Below are positions 57,512-64,000 of a stretch of 64,000 nucleotides of DNA, piece after piece. The number at the start of each line of letters is the position of its first letter. The first letter of the stretch is position 1. A model generated the notes under the pieces. That model was not told the DNA's origin. It saw only the letters and a list, made by a program, of their open reading frames with translations, and did not search any database. The position numbers and the translations under genes are program-made. Source of the DNA: Halosimplex amylolyticum (GTDB lineage Archaea; Halobacteriota; Halobacteria; Halobacteriales; Haloarculaceae); NCBI RefSeq assembly GCF_051414035.1, contig NZ_JBLKNW010000012.1, forward strand, positions 24,234-88,233, given 5' to 3'.

Positions 57512-57641
57512 CATCTTTTTCGCAGAGGGGTGGGCGCGCCGCGCCCACCCCCCCCTCCGCGAAAAACATGGGTGAAAAAGGCCGCGAGCGCCGCAGGCGC
57601 TCGCGGCAGAACCGCGCCTCGCTTCGCTCGGCGCGGATGCT
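57512..57641. repeat. Palindrome-rich intergenic repeat, copy R2
   Basis: The left border CATCTTTTTCGC and right border GCGAAAAACATG form a 12-base inverted pair (one mismatch) around a GC-rich palindrome AGGGGTGGGCGCG/CGCGCCCACCCCCCCT. GGTGAAAAAGGC follows, then the perfect hairpin CCGCGAGCGCC-GCA-GGCGCTCGCGG (57582-57606), then GAACCGCGCC (57609-57618) and GGATGCT (57635-57641). This is the same order as R1 and R3. It lies directly downstream of engB. Confidence 0.8.
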
Positions 57642-57747
57642 ACGCTCCTTCTGAGAGGTTCCTCGATCGCATGAACGCCTTCTTCGGTAGTCGGAAACTC
57701 GAACTTCGAAAACCGGGAAGCGGGGACGGGGACTCGCCGGGACGCGA

Positions 57748-58014
57748 CTACTTCTCGTATACGTCGACCGTCCCGTCGCTGGAAACGGTGACGTCGTACC
57801 CGTTGTAGACGAACTCGACTGATCCCCCGGACCCCTTCGACAGCCGGGCCACGAAGCTGTCCAGCGCGTCGGGGTCGAGCGTTCGTGCGAGCGGGTCCAG
57901 GTCGAGCGGCGACACGTTTGCCGCCTCCGCCACGGCCTCGACGACCGTCTCGCTGGCTGATCGGGGCTCGTCGTACGGACGGGCAGCCGTCGGAGTGGAG
58001 GGTGCGTCGTTCAC
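57748..58014 (-). CDS. HalOD1 domain protein
   Basis: An 88-residue single-domain HalOD1 protein, a haloarchaeal output domain often attached to signalling proteins. It has SASETVVEAVAEAANVSPLD, LDPLARTLDPDALDSFVARL, SGGSVEFVYNGYDVTVSSDG and TVDVYEK. Its exact function is unknown. The GTG at 58014 (VNDAPSTPTAARP) was chosen because GTATATAC at 58037-58044 lies 26 nt upstream. The earlier in-frame GTG at 58053 lies above that promoter and would add a tail not part of the domain. Confidence 0.82.
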   Translation of the reverse strand: MNDAPSTPTAARPYDEPRSASETVVEAVAEAANVSPLDLDPLARTLDPDALDSFVARLSKGSGGSVEFVYNGYDVTVSSDGTVDVYEK

Positions 58015-58036
58015 AACCGATCCTGGCACCGGATAC

Positions 58037-58044
58037 GTATATAC
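58037..58044 (-). promoter_or_regulatory. TATA element of the HalOD1 gene
   Basis: GTATATAC, palindromic, centred 26 nt above the GTG at 58014. It is one of the clearest TATA boxes in the window and decides the start of the gene. Confidence 0.6.
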
Positions 58045-58274
58045 CCGTCGCACCTATTTCGATATCTTGGTGTAATATCGGAAAATATCGGAATCATCGA
58101 ACTATATGAGGGGTTTGTGGTATTAGTCGAACATCGTCACGGGCCGGGTTAAATACGAACGGCGGTCGATTCGAGAGTAGACCGAAATTTTGATTGTGCG
58201 TGGAATTTCGAACTCCTCGGGCAGATGGTGTGGACAATCACCACGCTCTTCACCTCTGAACTGCAAGCGAGGGC

Positions 58275-58757
58275 GTGGCGGACTACGACCTCGACGACGT
58301 CGACAGGCAGTTGCTCAACAAACTCCAGGAGAACGCTCGATACACGGCCATCGAACTGGCCGAGTCGATCGGCGTCTCGGACAACACGGTCCACAATCGG
58401 ATGGAACGGCTGGAGGAAGCCGGCGTCATCACCGGCTACACGACGGCCATCGACCACGACCGGACCGGCCTCGGCCTCTACTTCCACTTCAGCTGTACGA
58501 CCCGGATCAGCGAGCGCGCCGGCGTGGCCGCCGCGGCGATGGAGATCCCGGCGGTCCTCGAAGTCACGGAGCTGATGACCGGTCACGAGAACCTCCACAT
58601 CAAAGCCGTCGGTCGGATCGACGAGGACATCACCCGGATCGCCGAGCGCCTCGACGACCTCTCGCTGGAGATCAACGACGAGAACCTCATCCGTACCGAA
58701 CACGAGCAGCCGCTCGACTACGTCGCGGTCGCGGAGTTCGTCGCCGACGCGGAGTGA
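58275..58757 (+). CDS. Lrp/AsnC family transcriptional regulator
   Basis: A 160-residue regulator. The N-terminal winged helix has LDDVDRQLLNKLQENARYTA, IELAESIGVSDNTVHNRMER and LEEAGVITGYTTAI, followed by an Lrp ligand-binding (RAM) domain with YFHFSCTTRISERAGVAAAA and VLEVTELMTGHENLHIKAVG. The effector is unknown. The GTG at 58275 begins 2 residues before the domain. The inverted pair GGTG-N8-CACC at about 58222-58240 just upstream may be an autoregulatory site. Confidence 0.88.
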   Translation: MADYDLDDVDRQLLNKLQENARYTAIELAESIGVSDNTVHNRMERLEEAGVITGYTTAIDHDRTGLGLYFHFSCTTRISERAGVAAAAMEIPAVLEVTELMTGHENLHIKAVGRIDEDITRIAERLDDLSLEINDENLIRTEHEQPLDYVAVAEFVADAE

Positions 58758-58904
58758 CCGCCGGGGAATCGTCGCCCACTGCGGCCGATGCGTGCAAAAT
58801 CTCAGCCGTTACGCGGCGCTGTCGCTCCCTGGCGACACGAACTCGACCCGAGAGGAAGCTAAAAGGTGCTGTTCACGCGGGCGTTCGACGCCGTGGTCGG
58901 GGGT

Positions 58905-59198
58905 TCAGGCGACGTTGAAGCCCTTGTCCCGGAGGAAATCCTCGACGCGACCCGTGTGGTTGCCCTGGAGTTCGATGGAGCCGTCTTCGACCGTCCCACC
59001 GCACGCGAACTTCGATTTCAGGTCGGACGACAGCGTATCCATGTCGACGTCCTTCGGATCGAATCCCTCGATCACCGTTACCTCTTTCCCGTATCGGCGC
59101 TCGTCGATGCGGACGCTGATCTCCTGGGAGTCCTTGGCGACGTCCTCGCAGACGCAGAGCTCCTGGGGGAGCCCGCACGTCGAGCACACCTCAGACAT
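58905..59198 (-). CDS. Translation initiation factor SUI1 (aIF1)
   Basis: A 97-residue SUI1-fold factor that binds the small ribosomal subunit and controls start-codon choice. An N-terminal zinc knuckle VCSTCGLPQELCVCED (four Cys) is followed by the SUI1 core ISVRIDERRYGKEVTVIEGF, KFACGGTVEDGSIELQGNHT and VEDFLRDKGFNV. The Zn-knuckle form is the archaeal type. Confidence 0.94.
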   Translation of the reverse strand: MSEVCSTCGLPQELCVCEDVAKDSQEISVRIDERRYGKEVTVIEGFDPKDVDMDTLSSDLKSKFACGGTVEDGSIELQGNHTGRVEDFLRDKGFNVA

Positions 59199-59400
59199 CG
59201 TTACCCGAACGTTTGGTTCCGGTGGTCACCTGTCTGACGGCCCTGACTTGCGGCGTACTCGCCTTGGGGAGCGAGCAGACTTCCGACATTACGCATCGGC
59301 ATACGAAATCGACCTATTAAACACTGTCGGGACTCACCACGATCGCCCCGGTATCGCCCCGACGCCGGTCAGTTCGCTGCGGTGTCGCCCCTGACGCCGG

Positions 59401-61653
59401 TCAGACGCCCCGCCACCCGACGATGTCGTCCACCAGCGAGACGGCCTCGTCGGCCTCTTCGCGAGTGACCTTGCCGGCGTAGCGAGCGCGTTCGCGGATG
59501 TACGCCACCTGCGCGGCCCGCTCGTCGGCGCCGATCGCCGCGAGGTACTGGCGGGGGGTCTCCTCGGGTCTGCGAGGCCGGTGACGTTCGGCGAGGACGT
59601 ACTCCAGGCGCTCGAACGCCCGCTCGGCGTCGGTCTCTGGGTCTCTCGTCGGCTGGTAGCGCAGCCAGACCGCCCGGTACGCCCGGCCGGTGAGGCCGGT
59701 CCGGCGGAGACCGACGACCAGCCCGAGCAGGACGATCGCGCCCAGCGTCGCCTCTTCGCGGGTCGGCGGGCGGCCGCCGAACGGTCCCGTCGACTCGCTG
59801 CCGCCGTCGTCGGCGCCGGACCCGTTCGCCGGCGCGGTGTTGATCGACGGGTCCGAGAGGGTCACGTTCTGCGCGGGCGTCCCGCCGGGGCGGGTGATCC
59901 GGTCCGGGATGGTCATCTCGCCGGGCGCCTCCTGGACGGGCTGTTCGGCCCGGGGCGTCAGCGGCGCGGGCGTCGCGGTCGGGCTCGGCGTCCACTCGCT
60001 GCCGCCGGTGTCGTTGAGGTCGACGCCCGTCCGGTTGTTCTCGCGGGCGTTCGTCAGCTCCTGTTGCTCGGCGGCGCGACGCGGGCCGGCGGGCGTCGGA
60101 TCGAAGCGCACCCAGCCGACGTCGGGGAAGTACGCCTCGACCCACGCGTGAGCGTTGTACCCGCGGACGACCCACTCGTCCTCGGCGACGCGCTCGCCGG
60201 ACGTGTAGCCGACGGCCAGGCGCGCGGGGATGTCCTGCGTCCGCAGCATGACGACCATCGTCGTCGCGTAGTAGGTACAGTAGCCGGCGTCCATCTCGAA
60301 GAGGAACTCGTCGGCGACGTTCTTCCGGGGTCGCTGCACGTCGAGCGAGTACTCCTTGTTGTTCTTCAGCCACCGTTCGACGACGCGCGCGGTGTCGTAG
60401 GGCGTCTCGGCGCGGGCGGTGATCCGTTCGGTCCGTTCGGCGACGCGGTCGGACGTGCTCGACGGGAGCCGCGTGTAGCGGTCTTCGACCGACGAGGGGT
60501 AGTCCGTGCCGGCCGCGCGCAGTTCCTCGGCGCTCGCGACGGGAACCCGACTCGTGACGCTGAAGCGCTCGCCCTCGGCGATGCTCCCGTCGACTTCCAG
60601 GCCTTCGAGGTCGTTGACCGTCGCGTCGTCGGCGATACTCTCGTCGACCGAGACGGGTTTCCAGGCCGCGGGGACGACCTCTAGCTCGTCGACGGCGGTG
60701 TAGGTCTGGCTGACGGTCTGGCTCCGACCCGGTGGCGCGTCGAGGTCGCCGCGGTAGGAGTGACTGCTGCCGGTCCGGACCCAGCCGTCCCCGGTGTAGC
60801 GGTCGTACGTGCCGACCTGCCAGTAGGCCTCGGCGTCGCTCTCGACGCGGAAGCGGACGTCGGGCGACAGCGAGAGGTTCCCCGCGATGCCGAGCTGGTT
60901 GTCGGCCTCCAGGAGGTTCGCCTCGACGGTTCCGCCGCCGGCACCCGGTCCGCCGGCCTGGAACCGCGACCACGTGTCGGCGGTCCGCGAAGGGCCGGCG
61001 GGCACGACCGGCGCGACCGCCGAGAGGACGATCAGGACGGCGAGCAACACCGCGAGCGGTTCGGCTGCTTTCAGCGAGTCGCCGCGGCGGTCCATGTCGC
61101 CGACGGCGACGGCGACGATGGCGCCGACGACGCCGAGCAGTGTCGTCAGTGTCGAGGCGTCGGTAGTCAACACGAGGAAGGCCAGCGTCCCGCCGCCCGC
61201 CAGCACGCCCGCGACGTAGCGCCGGCGCATCGCCAGGTACCACGTCAGAAACAGCGGCCCCGGCGAGACCCCCAGCACCCACAGGTCGACGTTCGTCACC
61301 TGTAGCAGCGACCGCCCGGTCATCAGCGCGATGGCGTCGGTCACCAGCGGTACCAGGGGCGGCTGGCGCGGCAGGCTGAAGACGTACAGCGCCAGTCCGG
61401 CGGCGAGCAGGCCGACGGCGACCGCCGCGGCCGAGCGCAGGCGGAGCGAACTCGACAGTGACGTCGCCGCTGCCAGCGCCAGGGCCCCGACGAGGACGAA
61501 GAGTATCGGTTCGCCGGTCACGTCGACGAAGTGGTAGAAGACGGAGCTGTACGCGGCGATCAGCAGCGCGACGCCGCCGAGCGCGACGGTCCTGACGGGG
61601 TCGACCCCGTCCAGGTCGAGCGCCGCGTCCGCCGGGTGAGTGTCGGTGCTCAC
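59401..61653 (-). CDS. Transglutaminase-like membrane protease (DUF3488-type N-terminus)
   Basis: A 750-residue protein. About six N-terminal helices (residues ~25-220) are followed by an extracellular domain and a transglutaminase core. The catalytic Cys is in DAGYCTYYATTMVVMLRTQD (near 455), followed by PARLAVGYTSGERVAEDEWV, NAHAWVEAYFPDVGWVRFDP (catalytic His and Asp), and a C-terminal helix with a DUF4129-like tail (RFE/DPETDAERAFERLEYVLAE). Thr/Pro-rich linkers lie around residues 545-620. Members of this family pair with DUF58 and MoxR. Its ATG overlaps the DUF58 stop (ATGA), so it is the last gene of the operon. The target of the enzyme is unknown. Confidence 0.86.
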   Translation of the reverse strand: MSTDTHPADAALDLDGVDPVRTVALGGVALLIAAYSSVFYHFVDVTGEPILFVLVGALALAAATSLSSSLRLRSAAAVAVGLLAAGLALYVFSLPRQPPLVPLVTDAIALMTGRSLLQVTNVDLWVLGVSPGPLFLTWYLAMRRRYVAGVLAGGGTLAFLVLTTDASTLTTLLGVVGAIVAVAVGDMDRRGDSLKAAEPLAVLLAVLIVLSAVAPVVPAGPSRTADTWSRFQAGGPGAGGGTVEANLLEADNQLGIAGNLSLSPDVRFRVESDAEAYWQVGTYDRYTGDGWVRTGSSHSYRGDLDAPPGRSQTVSQTYTAVDELEVVPAAWKPVSVDESIADDATVNDLEGLEVDGSIAEGERFSVTSRVPVASAEELRAAGTDYPSSVEDRYTRLPSSTSDRVAERTERITARAETPYDTARVVERWLKNNKEYSLDVQRPRKNVADEFLFEMDAGYCTYYATTMVVMLRTQDIPARLAVGYTSGERVAEDEWVVRGYNAHAWVEAYFPDVGWVRFDPTPAGPRRAAEQQELTNARENNRTGVDLNDTGGSEWTPSPTATPAPLTPRAEQPVQEAPGEMTIPDRITRPGGTPAQNVTLSDPSINTAPANGSGADDGGSESTGPFGGRPPTREEATLGAIVLLGLVVGLRRTGLTGRAYRAVWLRYQPTRDPETDAERAFERLEYVLAERHRPRRPEETPRQYLAAIGADERAAQVAYIRERARYAGKVTREEADEAVSLVDDIVGWRGV

Positions 61654-62672
61654 GACTCCACCTCCCGGCGGGTGATCGGGTTCTCGCGGCTGACGGTGAT
61701 CTCCTCGAACGCGCGGTCGTCGCTCCCGAAGGTGACGGTGACGCCGTCGGACTCCCCGCGAACCACCACGTCGGCGTCCTCGGCCGCGCCGTCGGGGAGC
61801 GAGTAGGATTTGAACGGCGACGTGAACTCGGTGTCCGTCACGGCCAGCGCGGCGAGCAGTCGCTGGCGGTGGTCGTCGCCGCGCCCCATCGGGACGGTCT
61901 GTTCGGGGACGCGCAGTTCGACCGATAGCCCCGCGTCGAGGGCCATGACGACGACGCTCGCCGCGGCGGCGGCCATGCCGTCGACCGACCCGGCGTCGGC
62001 CGTCGCCGCGACGACCAGCTGGTCGTCGTCGACCCGGTCGTCCGCGAACTCGGCCACGTAGATGTCGTCCTGGGCCTTCGCGGTCGACTTCCAGTGGACG
62101 TCCCGGAGCGGGTCGCCGGGGACGTACTCCCGCAGCGTGTCGAACTCCTGGCGCTCGAAGTCCGAGCGTTCGAGGACGTGCCGGAGGATCACGTCCCGGC
62201 CGGCGACCTGGTAGACCGGCGGGTAGACGAGGACGCGCGTCGTCGACCCCACCTCGTAGGTCGTCTCGACGAGTCCCAGGAGGTCGCGCATCCGGACTTT
62301 CAGCGGGCCGAGCGAGTGGCGGCCGCGCTCGGCACAGGTCAGCGCGTAGGTGAACGTCGTCGGCAGCGTCGCTTCGGCGGTGGCGCCCTCGGCCACGAGC
62401 CCGTCGGGGACGGTCTCCTCGATCCGGGCGACGCCGCTCCCGTCGACTGCCACGGTCACGTCGCGGGTGTCGCCGGGGAACGCCGTCGGGACGTAGTCTC
62501 GTTCCGCCGTCGGGACGTCGGTGCGTCGCAACTGTATCGCGGACGCGAGGAGGGCGACCACCGCCGGCGCGGCGATGGCGTTCAGCGCTCGGGCGCCGTA
62601 GGTGAGCGCCAGCACCTCCGCGAGCACGACGATGCCCAGGACGGCGTAGCCGCGGCGTGTCAGCTCCATCAC
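61650..62672 (-). CDS. DUF58 domain protein
   Basis: A 340-residue protein with one or two N-terminal helices (residues ~8-45). The DUF58 motif LREYVPGDPLRDVHWKSTAK lies near residue 185, and a von Willebrand A-like core covers AVVVMALDAGLSVELRVPEQ. It contains QDDIYVAEFADDRVDDDQLV. Members act with MoxR ATPases, probably as their substrate or partner. The gene overlaps moxR on one side and the transglutaminase gene on the other, both by 4 bp. Confidence 0.9.
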   Translation of the reverse strand: MMELTRRGYAVLGIVVLAEVLALTYGARALNAIAAPAVVALLASAIQLRRTDVPTAERDYVPTAFPGDTRDVTVAVDGSGVARIEETVPDGLVAEGATAEATLPTTFTYALTCAERGRHSLGPLKVRMRDLLGLVETTYEVGSTTRVLVYPPVYQVAGRDVILRHVLERSDFERQEFDTLREYVPGDPLRDVHWKSTAKAQDDIYVAEFADDRVDDDQLVVAATADAGSVDGMAAAAASVVVMALDAGLSVELRVPEQTVPMGRGDDHRQRLLAALAVTDTEFTSPFKSYSLPDGAAEDADVVVRGESDGVTVTFGSDDRAFEEITVSRENPITRREVES

Positions 62673-63637
62673 TCGACGCGGACGGATTCGAGGGCGTTCT
62701 CGACGACGGCCCGCGGCGTCGTCTCGTCGGTGCTCGTCCGGATCCGGTGCGGGAAGACCACCTCCGCCTCCGTCTGCACGTCGTCGGGGATGACGTACTC
62801 CCGACCCTCCAGGACGGCCCGTCCCTGCGCGGCCCGCAGGACGGCGAGCCCGCCGCGCGGGCTCACCCCGAGTTCGGCGTGGCGTCTGGTGAACTGCGAG
62901 AGCCGCGTGACGTACTCGCGGACCGAGCGTTCGACGGTGACGCCCGCGGCGGCGTCGCGGGCGGCCCGCAGGTCCTCGAGCGTCGCCACCGAGCCGAGGT
63001 CGTCGATGGGGTGGTGGCCGACGATCCGGTCGAGCATCTCCGTCTCCTCGTCGGTGTCGGGGTAGCCCAGGTGCAGCTTCTTCATGAACCGGTCGAGTTC
63101 GGCCATCGGGAGCTCGTACGTCCGGTCGCGCTCGACGGTGTTCTGGGTCGCGATGACCGTGAACGGCCGGGGGAGGTCGTGGGACTCGCCGTCGACGGTG
63201 ACCTGTTGTTCCTCCATCGCTTCCAGCAGCGCCGACTGGGTCTTCGGCGGCGCGCGGTTGATCTCGTCGCCGAGGACGACGTTGGCGAACACGGGACCCG
63301 GGCGGAAGTCGAAGGACTCGGTCTTCTGGTTGAAGACGTTGACGCCGGTCACGTCCGAGGGGAGCAGATCCGGCGTGAACTGGACGCGCTTGAACGACCC
63401 CTCGAACGACCGGGCGACGGCGCGGGCCAGCATCGTCTTCCCGACCCCGGGCACGTCTTCTAACAGGATGTGCCCGCGGCCGAGCAGCGCGGTGATGATG
63501 TGCTCAATCTCGTGGTGGTGGCCGACGATCACCTCCTCGACGTTCTCGACGACGCGCCCGATAACCGCCTGCGCGTCGTTGACGTCCTCGACCGTGCTCT
63601 CCTGGCGACCGGAGACTGTGGTGTCTGTGTCTGTCAT
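62669..63637 (-). CDS. MoxR-family AAA+ ATPase
   Basis: A 322-residue ATPase. Walker A is EDVPGVGKTMLARAVARSFE, Walker B is VVLGDEINRAPPKTQSALLE, sensor 1 is ATQNTVERDRTYELPMAELD, and arginine-finger-type residues appear in RFMKKLHLGYPDTDEE. The C-terminal lid has SPRGGLAVLRAAQGRAVLEG. It is the first gene of a moxR-DUF58-transglutaminase operon. MoxR proteins are chaperones that load or remodel VWA or DUF58 partners. The target is unknown. Confidence 0.93.
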   Translation of the reverse strand: MTDTDTTVSGRQESTVEDVNDAQAVIGRVVENVEEVIVGHHHEIEHIITALLGRGHILLEDVPGVGKTMLARAVARSFEGSFKRVQFTPDLLPSDVTGVNVFNQKTESFDFRPGPVFANVVLGDEINRAPPKTQSALLEAMEEQQVTVDGESHDLPRPFTVIATQNTVERDRTYELPMAELDRFMKKLHLGYPDTDEETEMLDRIVGHHPIDDLGSVATLEDLRAARDAAAGVTVERSVREYVTRLSQFTRRHAELGVSPRGGLAVLRAAQGRAVLEGREYVIPDDVQTEAEVVFPHRIRTSTDETTPRAVVENALESVRVE

Positions 63638-63763
63638 GGGTGGCTACGGCTCCGACGCGCCGCCTCGTGGGGATCCACTCGCGACGATCGATAGGGCGTG
63701 TGAACGGCTCGCACGGGGCGCTTGTCCCAGTGGTAGTGGCCGGAGAACCGTAACTTTGCCGCC

Positions 63764-63890
63764 CATCTTTTTCGCTGGGGGGTCGCTCGCGGTGCTCGCG
63801 ACCCCCCAGCCAAAAACATGGGTGAAAAAGGCCGCTCGCGCCGACGGCGCGAGCGGTGAACCGGCGCCTTCGGCGCCGGATGCTCAGTAC
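63764..63890. repeat. Palindrome-rich intergenic repeat, copy R3
   Basis: CATCTTTTTCGC opens a long palindrome (CTGGGGGGTCGC/GCGACCCCCCAG) closed by CCAAAAACATG. Next come GGTGAAAAAGGC, the 11-bp hairpin CCGCTCGCGCC-GAC-GGCGCGAGCGG (63832-63856), TGAACC, the 8-bp hairpin CCGGCGCC-TTC-GGCGCCGG (63861-63879), and GGATGCTCAGTAC (63878-63890). The last 13-mer is identical in R1. It is the most regular copy in the window. Confidence 0.85.
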
Positions 63891-63893
63891 AGC

Positions 63894-64000
63894 CATCTTT
63901 TTCATCGTCGGGTGTCCTCGCTCGCTCCGCTCGCTGCGGGCACCACTCCTCGAAAAACATGGGTGAAAAAGGCTGAATCCTCGCTTCGCTCGGATTCGGT
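63894..64000. repeat. Palindrome-rich intergenic repeat, copy R4 (partial)
   Basis: It starts 4 bp after R3: CATCTTTTTCATCG, then a palindrome built on CGGGTGTCCTCGCTCG and CGCTGCGGGCACC, then CGAAAAACATG and GGTGAAAAAGGC, then the first hairpin ATCC-N...-GGAT with CGCTTCGCTCGG. The window ends inside it. Head-to-tail placement with R3 shows the units can be tandem. Confidence 0.75.

Larger units (their letters stand above)
63638..64000. other. Intergenic region upstream of moxR carrying repeats R3 and R4
   Basis: 363 bp, open at the window edge. The first 120 bp should hold the moxR promoter on the minus strand. The rest is filled by two adjacent copies of the palindrome-rich repeat (separate entries). 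No gene is seen. Confidence 0.5.

Noticed and set aside
59369..61282. 637-codon Arg-rich frame overlapping the transglutaminase gene
   Set aside because: It is an alternate frame of the same strand, very Arg/Pro-rich and not acidic, unlike real haloarchaeal proteins.

Overview
The window is a piece of a haloarchaeal chromosome (class Halobacteria). The DNA is very GC-rich, the proteins are strongly acidic, and many genes start 24-30 nt downstream of a TATA-like box, as leaderless haloarchaeal transcripts do. Archaeal or haloarchaeal families are frequent: archaemetzincin, UbaA, HalOD1, FAU-1, PINA, NpdG, SecG/Sec61-beta, twin-arginine-type signal peptides and PGF-CTERM-like C-termini. The species cannot be fixed from sequence alone.

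Layout. 1-7.5 kb is ordinary core: leuS (cut by the window edge), a BtuF-like protein, ubaA, membrane proteins, a soluble chemoreceptor and an M32 carboxypeptidase. 7.5-8.8 kb holds a hairpin-rich repeat followed by a low-GC islet with one unknown gene. 8.8-13.8 kb has a DUF192 lipoprotein, an M20 peptidase, a DUF368 membrane protein and two tandem DUF6438 lipoproteins. 13.8-25.8 kb is a full urea-use island: ureB-ureC-ureA-ureG-ureD-ureE-ureF on the minus strand, divergent from a Ni/Co transporter and the urea ABC transporter urtABCDE. Urea is imported by UrtABCDE and hydrolysed by UreABC, whose nickel site is built by UreDEFG with nickel probably supplied by the NiCoT-type transporter.

25.9-39.3 kb is the most unusual part. 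Two core genes, pinA (26360-28282) and the ABCE1/RLI gene (36077-37906), are each followed by accessory DNA and then by a second, diverged copy of their own last 51-126 bp. The accessory DNA is an alpha/beta hydrolase between hairpin chains after pinA, and a HicBA toxin-antitoxin pair after ABCE1. An AbrB-VapC pair lies just beyond the second one. This suggests DNA inserted at the 3' ends of essential genes in a way that kept a functional gene end.

39.4-64 kb is mostly housekeeping and metabolic genes: F420 enzymes, a ROK kinase, an aminotransferase, amzA, a HAD protein, npdG, thioredoxin, secG, FAU-1, two paralogous LVIVD-repeat exoproteins, engB, HalOD1, Lrp, SUI1, and a moxR-DUF58-transglutaminase operon.

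Dispersed through the window is a family of palindrome-rich repeats with constant borders, at 7499-7860, 57512-57641, 63764-63890 and 63894-end, with related hairpin chains at 28319-28490 and 29549-29727. Similar palindromic DNA appears to sit in frame inside two genes (urtD and a zinc-ribbon protein).
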